A stretch of DNA of 64,000 nucleotides from Paracoccaceae bacterium (GTDB taxonomy: Bacteria; Pseudomonadota; Alphaproteobacteria; Rhodobacterales; Rhodobacteraceae): NCBI GenBank assembly GCA_030148225.1, contig JASBTX010000007.1, positions 124,001 through 188,000 of the forward strand, given 5' to 3'. Each line of letters opens with the position of its first letter. The stretch's first letter is position 1. A program made the translations under genes and the position numbers. Of this stretch, positions 8,569 through 17,003 are shown in pieces. Below the pieces are notes generated by a model, which did not search any database, had not been told where the DNA came from, and saw nothing but the letters and a program-made list of their open reading frames with translations.

Positions 8569-9341
8569 GCGACACGCCACCCTATCTGATCACCGCTGAA
8601 GATCTGCGCGCCATCGCCCCGGAATTCACGCCCGATCAGGCCATGGATCAGGATCGTATCATTGCCGAGCTTGGGCCGTGCCTGTCGGGCATACTGGCGG
8701 AATATGGGCTGTCATCCAGACTACGCATGGCGCATTTTCTGGCCCAGATCCTGCACGAATCGGCGGGGCTGCGCACCACCGTCGAATTCGCCTCGGGCGA
8801 GGCCTATGAGGGCCGTCTGGATATCGGCAATACAGAACCGGGCGACGGTGTGCGCTACAAAGGGCGCGGCCTGATCCAATTGACCGGGCGCCGCAACTAC
8901 CGCGACATCGGTGCGCGTATCGGTGTCGATCTCGAGGCCGGGCCGGAACGCGCCGCCGAAACCGTCCTGTCGCTGCGTCTGGCGCTGGAATACTGGATGT
9001 CGCGCGAGATCAACGCCATGGCCGATGCTGACGACCTGATCGCCGTAACCCGCGCCGTGAATGGCGGGCTCAGGGGGCTTGATGATCGCCGACGCCTGCT
9101 CTGGCGTGCCAAGTGCCGCCTTGCTTTTATCATGGCCCCCGGGACATTGGGGCCTGGATCAACCGGGGAAGCGGTCATCGCGCTGCAATCCGCGCTCAGG
9201 CAGGCCGGGTCCGCGATCTGTCTTGATGGGTATTTCGGGGCCGCGACGGAACTTGCGGTTCGGCAGGCGCAGGCTAGAATGGGCCAGACGGCCACCGGTC
9301 TGGCCGATGCGACATTGACAGAGGCTCTGCTCACGACATGA
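8565..9341 (+). CDS. GH19 lysozyme/chitinase-like protein with peptidoglycan-binding domain
   Basis: The 258-residue protein has a glycoside hydrolase 19 catalytic domain (about 50-195), with the glutamate of LAQILHESAGL as likely general acid and RYKGRGLIQLTGRRNY as the second family signature. A PG_binding_1-like domain follows (about 197-258, GSTGEAVIALQSAL and DGYFGAATELAV). It should cleave beta-1,4-linked GlcNAc polymers, probably peptidoglycan. There is no signal peptide or membrane segment, as in phage endolysins. It begins with GTG overlapping the upstream stop and ends in a four-base overlap with the next start, so it is translationally wedged between the two halves of a split nitrile hydratase beta chain. 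No holin or phage gene is near. Confidence 0.85.
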   Translation: MSDTPPYLITAEDLRAIAPEFTPDQAMDQDRIIAELGPCLSGILAEYGLSSRLRMAHFLAQILHESAGLRTTVEFASGEAYEGRLDIGNTEPGDGVRYKGRGLIQLTGRRNYRDIGARIGVDLEAGPERAAETVLSLRLALEYWMSREINAMADADDLIAVTRAVNGGLRGLDDRRRLLWRAKCRLAFIMAPGTLGPGSTGEAVIALQSALRQAGSAICLDGYFGAATELAVRQAQARMGQTATGLADATLTEALLTT

Positions 9342-9595
9342 AAATGCGCGTCAAGGCGATGTTTCCCCCGGGCCATGTCCGAACGCCCTTCTATCTGCGG
9401 GGCAAGACAGGGGTGGTCGAACGCACACTCGGATCATTTCCCAACCCCGAGGCTTTGGCCTATGGGCACAAGGCAGAGGATCAGACACTCTACCGTCTGC
9501 GCTTTACCATGGCCGAGATCTGGGGCGCGGCGGCGGAAAACCCCGATGATACGCTGGATGCAGAGATTTACGCCCACTGGCTGGAGCCCGCCTGA
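9338..9595 (+). CDS. Nitrile hydratase/thiocyanate hydrolase beta-chain, C-terminal SH3-like half
   Basis: This 85-residue protein corresponds to the C-terminal SH3-like barrel of nitrile hydratase beta subunits. The segment GHVRTPFYLRGKTG matches the GH-x-R-x-x-x-Y-x-R-G-K-x-G block, and LYRLRFTMAEIWG matches the LYTVRFTAQELWG block. R15 aligns with the second conserved beta arginine (R157 in P. thermophila) that contacts the metal-site cysteines. It overlaps the GH19 gene by four bases and the alpha-chain start by one base (TGATG), so all four genes look translationally coupled. Alone it cannot be an enzyme; it needs the proteins at 8203 and 9595. Confidence 0.85.
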   Translation: MKMRVKAMFPPGHVRTPFYLRGKTGVVERTLGSFPNPEALAYGHKAEDQTLYRLRFTMAEIWGAAAENPDDTLDAEIYAHWLEPA

Positions 9596-10236
9596 TGCCC
9601 CATGATCACGCTGACCACCTGTCGCCTTCGGGCCATCCCTACCGCGCCGATAATGACGGCCCGCTCAGCTATTGGCAGAGCATGGAAATCGCGATCCGCG
9701 AGATTCTGATCGACAAGGGCGTGACGACACCGGCCGAGATTCAGGCCCAGATCGACGCCATGGATGCCCGCTCGCCCGCCGATGGCGCGCGTGTCGTGGC
9801 ACGCGCCTGGGTCGATCCTGAATTCCGCGCGCGCCTTCTGGCCGATGCCTCTGCCGCCAGCCGCGAAATGGGCTATGATATCGGCGCGCTCAGGCTGATC
9901 GCGGTCGAAAACACCGACCGGGTGCATAACATGATCGTCTGCACGCTGTGCTCCTGTTATCCGCGCAACCTTCTGGGTCTGCCGCCCGACTGGTACAAGA
10001 CCCGCGCCTACCGGTCTCGGGCGGTACGCGAGCCGCGCGCCGTTCTGGCAGAGTTCGGCGTCAGGCTGGGCGATGATGTTACCGTACGCGTGCACGACTC
10101 GACCGCCGATATGCGCTATATCGTCCTGCCCGCGCGCCCGGCCAATACCGCGGACATGGACGAAGAGGCACTGGCCCGTCTGGTGACGCGCGACAGCATG
10201 ATCGGCACCGGCCTGCCGAAATCACCCGCGCCATAG
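9595..10236 (+). CDS. Nitrile hydratase alpha/thiocyanate hydrolase gamma-type metal subunit
   Basis: The 213-residue protein is the metal-binding chain of the nitrile hydratase family. C116, C119 and C121 in VCTLCSC are the ligands; a Thr after the first Cys is typical of the cobalt type, and C119 and C121 would be oxidised to sulfinic and sulfenic acids. The following block, CYPRNLLGLPPDWYK, has Arg (R124) where nitrile hydratases have Trp (the W of CYPW). As I recall, thiocyanate hydrolase gamma has an active-site Arg (R136) at exactly this offset. With the split beta chain this favours a thiocyanate-hydrolase-like or unusual enzyme over a classical nitrile hydratase. No activator (P14K/NhlE-like) gene adjoins. 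Confidence 0.88.
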   Translation: MPHDHADHLSPSGHPYRADNDGPLSYWQSMEIAIREILIDKGVTTPAEIQAQIDAMDARSPADGARVVARAWVDPEFRARLLADASAASREMGYDIGALRLIAVENTDRVHNMIVCTLCSCYPRNLLGLPPDWYKTRAYRSRAVREPRAVLAEFGVRLGDDVTVRVHDSTADMRYIVLPARPANTADMDEEALARLVTRDSMIGTGLPKSPAP

Positions 10237-10306
10237 GTTCGGCTGAGAGAATGGCAGCCCCGTATCGACCGGTTCAGCGACAGCCCGCAGAAGCGCCCGA
10301 CATATC

Positions 10307-11245
10307 ATGAATTTCGAAAAGCGTGAACGCCATCGCCGCCCCGAGCAGGGCCGAGGACCGACAGACTGGCTGTTCAACGTCGTGCTGGTCATCCTGATCG
10401 GTCTGGCCCGGACAATCCCGTATCGGCCCCGCATTGCCGTTTCGGGGGCGCTGCTGCAGTTTCTTCTGGGCTGGCTTGGGGGCTATCGGCGGCGGTCGCT
10501 CGCCAATCTTGCCTATGCGATGCCCGAACTACCGCCCCGGGACATGCAGCGCGTCGCGCGCGGTGCTGCCAACAATGCCGGCCGGGTTCTGATCGAATAT
10601 TATTCCGGCGCTGCGTTCCGCAAACGCGCATGTGCACAGCCAATCGCTGGCGCAGGGCTGGACGAGCTTCGCCGCGCGACGCAAAACGGTCGTGGCGCAC
10701 TGCTGATTTCCGGGCATTTCGGAAATTACGAGGCCATCCGCGCGGCTCTGAACGCCGAGGGGATACCGGTCGGGTTCTTCTACCGACCGCTCAACAATTA
10801 CTACGCCAATCAGCACTACGAGGCTGCGCTGCGCGATATGGGTGAGCCGGTCTTTGGCCGGCGCAAAGAAGGGTTCGGCGCGCTGGTTGATCATGTCCGT
10901 CAGGGCGGCGTCGCGTTGGTTCTGAACGACCAGTATTTCTACGAAGGGGCAGAGCTGAGCTTTTTCGGCCAGACCGCCACCACCGCGCTCACGGCGGCAA
11001 AAGTGGCCATCGCGAATGATATCCCGCTCTTTCCCGCCTATGCAGCGCGGCTGGAAAACGGTCTGGATTTTTCGGTGACTATCGAACCGGCGCTTGCACC
11101 GACGACGGCCCCCGAAATGACGCAATGCGCCAATGACAGCCTCGAAGCACGGGTCAGATCACATCCCGAACAGTGGATCTGGTTTCATCGCCGCTGGAAA
11201 CCTCACCGTGATGCAAGGCGTGCGGCGGCCAATATGGGCCCGTAG
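10307..11245 (+). CDS. Lysophospholipid/lipid A acyltransferase family protein (LpxL-like)
   Basis: The 312-residue protein belongs to the LpxL/HtrB acyltransferase family, which adds secondary acyl chains to Kdo-lipid A at the inner membrane. The catalytic HX4E motif is visible as H137 to E142 in SGHFGNYE. A hydrophobic N-terminal helix (WLFNVVLVILIGLARTI) would anchor it, and LNDQYFYEG is a second conserved block. Acyl donor and position cannot be read from the sequence; roseobacters often carry several paralogues. It starts 70 bases after the nitrile hydratase-like cluster. Its last 43 bases overlap the end of the convergent DUF1223 gene. Confidence 0.85.
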   Translation: MNFEKRERHRRPEQGRGPTDWLFNVVLVILIGLARTIPYRPRIAVSGALLQFLLGWLGGYRRRSLANLAYAMPELPPRDMQRVARGAANNAGRVLIEYYSGAAFRKRACAQPIAGAGLDELRRATQNGRGALLISGHFGNYEAIRAALNAEGIPVGFFYRPLNNYYANQHYEAALRDMGEPVFGRRKEGFGALVDHVRQGGVALVLNDQYFYEGAELSFFGQTATTALTAAKVAIANDIPLFPAYAARLENGLDFSVTIEPALAPTTAPEMTQCANDSLEARVRSHPEQWIWFHRRWKPHRDARRAAANMGP

Positions 11246-11913
11246 TCGCGTTCCTGAACCAGAATGACAACGGGGTCATTGCCTTCCAGATCAAGCTTTG
11301 CCTCGAACGGCTCGCGCCCGTTCCAATCGGCAATGCTGTCCCAGTCGGTCACGATATTCGAATATGTTATGGTGCGCCCTGCATTCTCACCCCGTTCGAT
11401 GGCAACCGTCGCTTCGGGCATGTAGCGGATCACCTGAATGACGGCGCCCGTGGCCAACGGCCCCGCAGCCACGGCCGATACCAGCACCCCGCCTGCCATC
11501 GGCGTGATCGAAACGCGCACCCCGTAATCCTTGCTGCGCTGGTTCTGAATGTAGTCAGCAAGCGCCATCGGTTTGAAACCCACGACATGATCCTGACCGC
11601 TGACAATCATCTGCGGGGTATAGATCGTGCGGCTCCCGGCCTTGTAGGCATATCCCTTTTGACGCTTGGTATGGCTCGGATCGGCAAAGATATCCTTCCA
11701 GCCGATATAATCCCAATAGTCGACATGAAAGGCCAGCGGGATAACGTCATCACGCGTTGACAACTCGCGCAGCAGTTCATCCGCCGGCGGGCAGGACGAA
11801 CAGCCCTGCGACGTGTAAAGCTCGACAACAACCTGCCGCGCCTGGCCATAGGCGCTCGTCGCCCAGCCCAGCGTCAGAACGACAACGATGTTCAGTATAC
11901 CGCGCATCAGCAT
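11203..11913 (-). CDS. DUF1223 secreted thioredoxin-fold protein
   Basis: The 236-residue product has an N-terminal signal peptide (cleavage likely after TSAYGQ) and the DUF1223 hallmark VELYTSQGCSSCPPAD, a thioredoxin-like CxxC region (CSSC). AFHVDYWDYIGWKD is also characteristic. The family is periplasmic and of unproven function; a redox role is plausible. Two ATGs (11913 and 11907) fit the ribosome-binding site GAGCAGGTAGG, and I cannot choose firmly between them. The 3' end overlaps the acyltransferase gene on the other strand by 43 bases, so both C-termini are encoded by the same duplex. Confidence 0.85.
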   Translation of the reverse strand: MLMRGILNIVVVLTLGWATSAYGQARQVVVELYTSQGCSSCPPADELLRELSTRDDVIPLAFHVDYWDYIGWKDIFADPSHTKRQKGYAYKAGSRTIYTPQMIVSGQDHVVGFKPMALADYIQNQRSKDYGVRVSITPMAGGVLVSAVAAGPLATGAVIQVIRYMPEATVAIERGENAGRTITYSNIVTDWDSIADWNGREPFEAKLDLEGNDPVVILVQERDYGPILAAARLASR

Positions 11914-12171
11914 CCTACCTGCTCTTTTTCACACATCGTGTCCTATCCCCCTCCCGGCTGAAACACCAATCAAGGTTTTGCGATATCGCTGTGTCCGGCG
12001 GTCACACCCACTATAGGCAAGTCCGCGCCAAAGCGAAATCACCGCGTACCGGGGTCTTCACCAAAATATGTGTACTATGGTATACAAAATCGCGACCGCC
12101 CACTTGAATGACCACCGGCCTTGATGCATTAGGGCCGCAATCCCGGAATTCTGACATATCGGAGGACAGCC

Positions 12172-14865
12172 ATGACCGTCACCGTCGGCAAGAACAGCGC
12201 CAACACCCGCAAGACCCTCAGCTATGGCGGCAACAGCATCGATTATTATTCGATCAATGCCGCGCAAGAGGCCGGTCTCGGCGATTTTTCGAAATTGCCC
12301 GCCGCGCTGAAAGTCGTTCTCGAAAACATGCTGCGCTTCGAGGATGACGGGCGCACCGTGTCGCTTGATGATATCCGCGCCTTTTCGGACTGGGCGGCGA
12401 ATGGCGGCAAGAACCCGCGCGAGATTGCCTATCGCCCGGCCCGCGTCCTGATGCAGGATTTCACCGGCGTTCCGGCGGTCGTGGACCTCGCGGCGATGCG
12501 CGACGGCATCGTCGGACTGGGTGGCGATCCCGACAAGATCAACCCACTGAACCCCGTCGATCTGGTGATCGACCATTCGGTGATGATTGACGAATTTGGC
12601 AACCCCCGCGCCTTCCAGATGAATGTCGACCGTGAATACCAGCGCAACATGGAGCGCTATACATTTCTGAAATGGGGGCAGTCGGCCTTTAACAACTTTC
12701 GCGTCGTCCCCCCCGGCACCGGTATCTGCCATCAGGTCAACCTCGAATATCTCGCCCAGACGGTCTGGACCGATACCGACCAGAACGGTGTCGAGGTCGC
12801 CTATCCCGATACGCTTGTCGGCACGGACAGCCACACAACCATGGTCAACGGCATGGCGGTCCTTGGCTGGGGCGTCGGCGGGATCGAGGCCGAAGCGGCG
12901 ATGCTGGGCCAGCCCATCTCGATGCTGATCCCCGAAGTTGTCGGGTTTGAGCTGACCGGATCGATGGTCGAAGGCACCACCGGTACCGATCTCGTGCTCA
13001 AAGTGGTCGAGATGCTGCGCGAAAAGGGCGTTGTCGGCAAATTCGTCGAATTCTACGGCGCCGGCCTCGACCACCTGCCGCTGGCCGACCGCGCCACCAT
13101 CGCCAACATGGCCCCCGAATACGGTGCCACCTGCGGCTTTTTCCCCATTGACGGCGAAACCCTGCGCTACCTGACCACCACAGGCCGCGACGAAGACCGC
13201 ATCCGCCTTGTCGAGGCCTATGCCCGCGAAAACGGCCTCTGGCGCGATGCCGATTACGCGCCGGTCTATACCGACACGCTGCATCTGGACATGGGCACGA
13301 TCGTGCCCGCCATCTCGGGCCCGAAACGCCCACAGGATTACGTGGCGCTTGACACTGCCCAGGCCGCCTTCCGCAAGGAAATGGAAGAGACGTTCAAACG
13401 TCCGATGGACAAACAGGTTGCGGTCGCGGGCGAAGACTATACCATGTCCTCGGGCAAGGTGGTGATCGCCTCGATCACCTCCTGTACCAACACGTCCAAC
13501 CCCTATGTCATGATCGGTGCAGGTCTGGTGGCGCGCAAGGCCGCCGCGCTGGGCCTTGACCGCAAACCCTGGGTCAAGACCTCGCTTGCCCCCGGATCAC
13601 AGGTTGTCAGCGCCTATCTCGAAGCCGCCGACCTGCAAAAGGATCTCGATGCCATCGGCTTCAACCTCGTGGGATATGGCTGCACCACCTGTATCGGCAA
13701 TTCCGGCCCGATCCAGAAGGAACTCTCCGAGGCTATCGCCGAAGGCGATCTTGTCGCCACCTCTGTCCTGTCTGGCAACCGCAACTTCGAAGGCCGCATC
13801 AGCCCCGATGTGCGCGCCAACTACCTCGCCTCGCCGCCCCTTGTTGTGGCCTATGCGCTGGCGGGGACCATGGATATCAACCTGACCACCGATCCCATCG
13901 GCCAGGACAATGACGGCAATGATGTCTATCTCCGCGATATCTGGCCCACCTCTCAGGAGGTCGCCGATCTGGTGGCCGAAACCGTCACGCGTGAGGCGTT
14001 CCAGTCGAAATATGCCGATGTCTTCAAGGGCGATGAGAAATGGCAGGGTGTCGAGGTACCCGCCCAGCAAACCTATGACTGGCCTGCAACCTCGACCTAT
14101 GTCCAGAACCCGCCCTATTTCCGGAACATGAGCGCCGAGCCCGGCACGATCTCGAACATTACCGGCGCGCGTGTCCTGGCCATCCTCGGCGACATGATCA
14201 CCACCGACCACATCTCGCCCGCCGGATCGTTCAAGGATACGACACCAGCCGGTAAATACCTTGTCGAACGGCAGGTCCCCCAGCGCGAGTTCAACTCCTA
14301 CGGCTCGCGGCGCGGCAATCACGAGGTGATGATGCGCGGCACTTTCGCCAATATCCGCATCAAGAACGAGATGCTGGACGGGGTCGAAGGTGGCTACACG
14401 CTCGGCCCTGATGGCAAACAAAGCGCGATCTACGACGCCGCCATGGCCTATCAGGATGCGGGCACGCCGCTCGTCATTTTTGGCGGCCAGCAATATGGCG
14501 CCGGCTCTTCGCGTGACTGGGCGGCCAAGGGCACCAATCTCCTCGGCGTCAAGGCCGTCATCGCCGAAAGCTTCGAGCGTATCCACCGCTCCAATCTCGT
14601 CGGTATGGGCGTTATCCCGTTCGAGTTCACCGGTGGTGACACCCGCAAGTCACTGGGCCTGACGGGTCAGGAAACCGTCGATATCAGTGGGCTCGAGGGC
14701 GATATCAAACCGCTTTCCGAGGTTGCCTGCACCATCACCTATGCCGATGGTTCAACCAAAGAGATCACGCTGAAATCGCGTATCGATACCGAGGTCGAGA
14801 TCGAATATCTCGAACATGGCGGCGTATTGCATTACGTGCTCAGAAACCTCGCCAAGGCGTCCTGA
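12172..14865 (+). CDS. acnA: Aconitate hydratase A
   Basis: This TCA-cycle enzyme interconverts citrate and isocitrate through cis-aconitate using a [4Fe-4S] cluster. The 897-residue length fits the AcnA/IRP family. Cluster ligands lie in [11 protein letters not shown] and [13 protein letters not shown]. The substrate-binding arginines are in [11 protein letters not shown] and in the swivel-domain motif [21 protein letters not shown] precedes the ATG by 8 bases. The gene is monocistronic by context: a convergent or divergent neighbour lies on either side and a clear terminator starts 30 bases after the stop. The 258-base upstream stretch should hold the promoter; a GTATAC at about 12077 is the only visible partial palindrome there. 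Confidence 0.97.
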   Translation: MTVTVGKNSANTRKTLSYGGNSIDYYSINAAQEAGLGDFSKLPAALKVVLENMLRFEDDGRTVSLDDIRAFSDWAANGGKNPREIAYRPARVLMQDFTGVPAVVDLAAMRDGIVGLGGDPDKINPLNPVDLVIDHSVMIDEFGNPRAFQMNVDREYQRNMERYTFLKWGQSAFNNFRVVPPGTGICHQVNLEYLAQTVWTDTDQNGVEVAYPDTLVGTDSHTTMVNGMAVLGWGVGGIEAEAAMLGQPISMLIPEVVGFELTGSMVEGTTGTDLVLKVVEMLREKGVVGKFVEFYGAGLDHLPLADRATIANMAPEYGATCGFFPIDGETLRYLTTTGRDEDRIRLVEAYARENGLWRDADYAPVYTDTLHLDMGTIVPAISGPKRPQDYVALDTAQAAFRKEMEETFKRPMDKQVAVAGEDYTMSSGKVVIASITSCTNTSNPYVMIGAGLVARKAAALGLDRKPWVKTSLAPGSQVVSAYLEAADLQKDLDAIGFNLVGYGCTTCIGNSGPIQKELSEAIAEGDLVATSVLSGNRNFEGRISPDVRANYLASPPLVVAYALAGTMDINLTTDPIGQDNDGNDVYLRDIWPTSQEVADLVAETVTREAFQSKYADVFKGDEKWQGVEVPAQQTYDWPATSTYVQNPPYFRNMSAEPGTISNITGARVLAILGDMITTDHISPAGSFKDTTPAGKYLVERQVPQREFNSYGSRRGNHEVMMRGTFANIRIKNEMLDGVEGGYTLGPDGKQSAIYDAAMAYQDAGTPLVIFGGQQYGAGSSRDWAAKGTNLLGVKAVIAESFERIHRSNLVGMGVIPFEFTGGDTRKSLGLTGQETVDISGLEGDIKPLSEVACTITYADGSTKEITLKSRIDTEVEIEYLEHGGVLHYVLRNLAKAS

Positions 14866-14895
14866 TCCGCCGCAAACTGCCCGACAGCAGCTCAG

Positions 14896-14920
14896 CGCCC
14901 GCCTCTCTGGCGGGCGTTTT
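14896..14920 (+). terminator. Intrinsic terminator of acnA
   Basis: An 8-bp stem CGCCCGCC/GGCGGGCG with a 5-base loop is followed by TTTT, 30 bases after the acnA stop. Confidence 0.8.
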
Positions 14921-14959
14921 GCATTGGTGATCTCATTGTTCTTTCAATACCTTGGGGGA

Positions 14960-14996
14960 GGCCCGTTTCGACGGGCCGGGGGCAAAGCCCCCTTTT
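14960..14996. terminator. Two adjacent hairpins, second terminator-like
   Basis: GGCCCGT-TTCG-ACGGGCC (14960-14977) is a 7-bp stem closed by a UUCG tetraloop. It is followed without a gap by GGGGGC-AAA-GCCCCC (14978-14992) and then TTTT. It could be a second plus-strand terminator after acnA, or part of a repeated intergenic element. Confidence 0.45.
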
Positions 14997-15010
14997 GCCC
15001 GCCCCTTTTT

Positions 15011-15053
15011 GTCCGCCCCCTCTTTCGGGGGCAGGCCGAAAGAGGGGGCGGAC
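15011..15053. repeat. Perfect 18-bp inverted repeat, 7-base loop
   Basis: The arms 15011-15028 and 15036-15053 are perfect reverse complements (GTCCGCCCCCTCTTTCGG and its complement), separated by GGGCAGG. No T-run follows on either strand, so it does not look like a standard intrinsic terminator. It lies between the ends of convergent acnA and the beta-barrel gene, beside two other hairpins. Confidence 0.75.
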
Positions 15054-15114
15054 GGACGCGGCGGGCTGGCGAAACACCCCCGGGTGGCGCCGCGCGCGTC
15101 AGTGCAGCTTGGGA

Positions 15115-16353
15115 TCAGAACGCGATCTCATAGCGCGCCCTGATCCCGATATCGCGCGTATCGGCCCGCAGCCTGCCCGCATCGATATCGATGGTCAGAT
15201 CACCGATCCCCAGCTTTCCGCCCAGACCCAGCCCATAGCGCGGCGCGGTAAAGCGGCTGATACCGGCGCTCGTGCTCTCCCAGCGGCCATGATCCAGACC
15301 GATGCTGAAATAGGGTGCCAGATCACCCCCCAGCAAACCGGCCTTCGCTTCCAGTTTGATCGATGCCGACAGGGTTTTCGACACGATCCGGTTCGCCGCT
15401 GCCGTACCCACTGCCGGCTGCTCCTCGACAAAGGCATGATAGCTCAGCGACGGCGACAATCCCCAGCCGCCGCGTTCGACATCACCGGTCAGCGACAGGC
15501 CCGTCGTGCGGCGCGTCGCGGTAAAATTGCCCAGCGTCGTCTCGTATTCGGGCCGTGCAAATGTGAGAAAGCTGTCGATGGTCAGGCCATTGGTATCGAC
15601 CGCCAGATAGGGGCCAAAGGCCAGCGACTGCGCCTGCGCCGTATCCATGCCGTTGGAGATATCCAGCACACCATAGGCCAGCAACGCCCCGATCAGTACA
15701 TTTTCACCAAGCTTGCGGTCGACCCCCATGACAAGATCGGCCGCCTGACCATCCAGACCGCCCTCCAGCACCCGAAATTCGGCCGAGGTCCAGATATTCC
15801 AGTCCGGCGCATTTGCCCGGCCAGCCGTGCCCAGAAAAAACCGGTTTCTTTGCACTGATGACTGCGATTGGCCAAAGCGGCTTTGCGAATTCAACCCGAC
15901 ACCGGTGGCCGTGGCCTCGGATTGGGTGACGCCGCTGATCTCTGCGCCCATGACAATGGCGCTGCTGGCGGTCGCGGCCGGTTTGACCGTGGTGCAGGTG
16001 ACATCGAAATCCCCCGCACCCCCCCGGGTCGAGAGCCGCGCCGTGCCGTCCGCCGTCGCCGTATACCGTGCGGTCACTGACAGATCACCGGCATCGGTAA
16101 AACCGGGGCCGCTCAGACGAAAGGGCGATGAAACGATGCCCGGCCCGAAATCGGGGGTAATGGTCAGCACCTCGCCCGGGGCCATGGTCACGGTCAGAAA
16201 CCCGCCCGCGTTCAGATGGTGGACGGCCCCGCCATCCGTCGGGTCAATGGACTGACAGGTTGCCGCCCATGCCGCCTGGCCAATAATGGATAAACCGATC
16301 CCGATCCCGGCCACCAGCCCACGACTGGAGAACCGGCTGAATGCCTGTTTCAC
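15115..16353 (-). CDS. Outer-membrane autotransporter beta-barrel domain protein
   Basis: The 412-residue protein has a signal peptide (to about SIIGQAAWA), a roughly 100-residue beta-rich N-terminal part with a Cys pair, and a C-terminal autotransporter-type beta-barrel (about 165-412) of alternating amphipathic strands. The chain ends in RARYEIAF, matching the terminal Phe signature recognised by the BAM complex. It starts with GTG at 16353 behind GAGGTAAAGG. The passenger is too short for a classical autotransporter, so it may be a porin-like or surface-exposed small passenger protein. No neighbour suggests its role, and an AT-rich region precedes it. Confidence 0.8.
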   Translation of the reverse strand: MKQAFSRFSSRGLVAGIGIGLSIIGQAAWAATCQSIDPTDGGAVHHLNAGGFLTVTMAPGEVLTITPDFGPGIVSSPFRLSGPGFTDAGDLSVTARYTATADGTARLSTRGGAGDFDVTCTTVKPAATASSAIVMGAEISGVTQSEATATGVGLNSQSRFGQSQSSVQRNRFFLGTAGRANAPDWNIWTSAEFRVLEGGLDGQAADLVMGVDRKLGENVLIGALLAYGVLDISNGMDTAQAQSLAFGPYLAVDTNGLTIDSFLTFARPEYETTLGNFTATRRTTGLSLTGDVERGGWGLSPSLSYHAFVEEQPAVGTAAANRIVSKTLSASIKLEAKAGLLGGDLAPYFSIGLDHGRWESTSAGISRFTAPRYGLGLGGKLGIGDLTIDIDAGRLRADTRDIGIRARYEIAF

Positions 16354-16856
16354 TGCCTTTACCTCATGCCTGAAGGCGCCGGGAATCCGGCGTTATTTCA
16401 ATAATTTAGAAGACTGCTGTCGGTTTCGTTATTTTTTCGTTCCGGGCAGCTTTATGGCGGGAATGTGGCCCGTTCAATTCCCGAAATTCAGGGTCACAAA
16501 ACACGCTAAGGATGCAAAATATCGATATTGTGCAGGATTTCCGGACAGTGCTGTCCAGATATTGTCAAATTCCGGTTCAGGGACTCAAATTATGGATTCG
16601 CCAATTCTGAATCGGTTCGATATCTGCAAAATCCAGCATGTCAAAAAGTGGCAGAAAAAAGGCAGAATTCTGACACAGCTGACATATTTGAATCCGGCTT
16701 TGCAATATTCGTGAGGTGTATGGGCATTTACGCTGCAACTAACAGGGTATTTGCGCGCGAAAAGAATGCGAATTACCCGGCAATCTGCACGAACAAAGGC
16801 ATCGTATTGCAATGATTTTCGTGGTGATGGCCGAGAAATCCGATGCCCACCCGCTC
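16354..16856. other. AT-rich intergenic region without a convincing gene
   Basis: This 503-base stretch is clearly richer in A and T than its surroundings. Short open frames exist on both strands, but none has recognisable protein features or a good ribosome-binding site. It contains a 6-bp hairpin, CGCCGG-GAAT-CCGGCG (16377-16392), in the leader of the barrel gene. It separates ccmD from the barrel gene exactly where ccmG (a thiol-disulfide oxidoreductase) would be expected in this lineage. It may carry the barrel-gene promoter. Confidence 0.5.
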
Positions 16857-17003
16857 CTACCTGCGCCGCTCAGCCGCTGCCAGCCGGGCCCTGACGGCAC
16901 GCGCGCGCAGGATCGATATCAGGACAATGCCACCCAAAATCAACAACGACACGCCATAGGCCATCAGCACATCACCCGCATATTTTCCAAGATCGGGCAT
17001 CAT
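16857..17003 (-). CDS. ccmD: Heme exporter protein CcmD
   Basis: This 48-residue protein was read directly from the minus strand. It starts MMPDLGKYAGDVLMAYG, has one membrane helix (VSLLILGGIVLISIL) and ends in a basic Arg/Ala-rich tail, which is the CcmD pattern. CcmD joins the CcmABC complex and promotes release of holo-CcmE during cytochrome c maturation at the inner membrane. Its ATG overlaps the ccmC stop (ATGA), so translation is coupled. It is the last recognisable gene of the ccm operon here. Confidence 0.9.
   Translation of the reverse strand: MMPDLGKYAGDVLMAYGVSLLILGGIVLISILRARAVRARLAAAERRR

Noticed and set aside
8565..9341. GH19 gene as part of a prophage or gene transfer agent
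   Set aside because: No holin, capsid, portal, tail or integrase gene lies nearby, and it is embedded by overlaps in a metabolic gene cluster.
12066..12085. GntR-like palindrome (GTATAC) upstream of acnA
   Set aside because: Only a 6-bp core is symmetric and the flanks do not match, so it is not enough to call an operator.
12058..13284. Minus-strand frame opposite acnA
   Set aside because: No motifs; acnA is unequivocal in the sense direction.
16528..16815. 95-residue frame in the AT-rich gap
   Set aside because: No clear ribosome-binding site, no recognisable features, and a composition like random AT-rich sequence.
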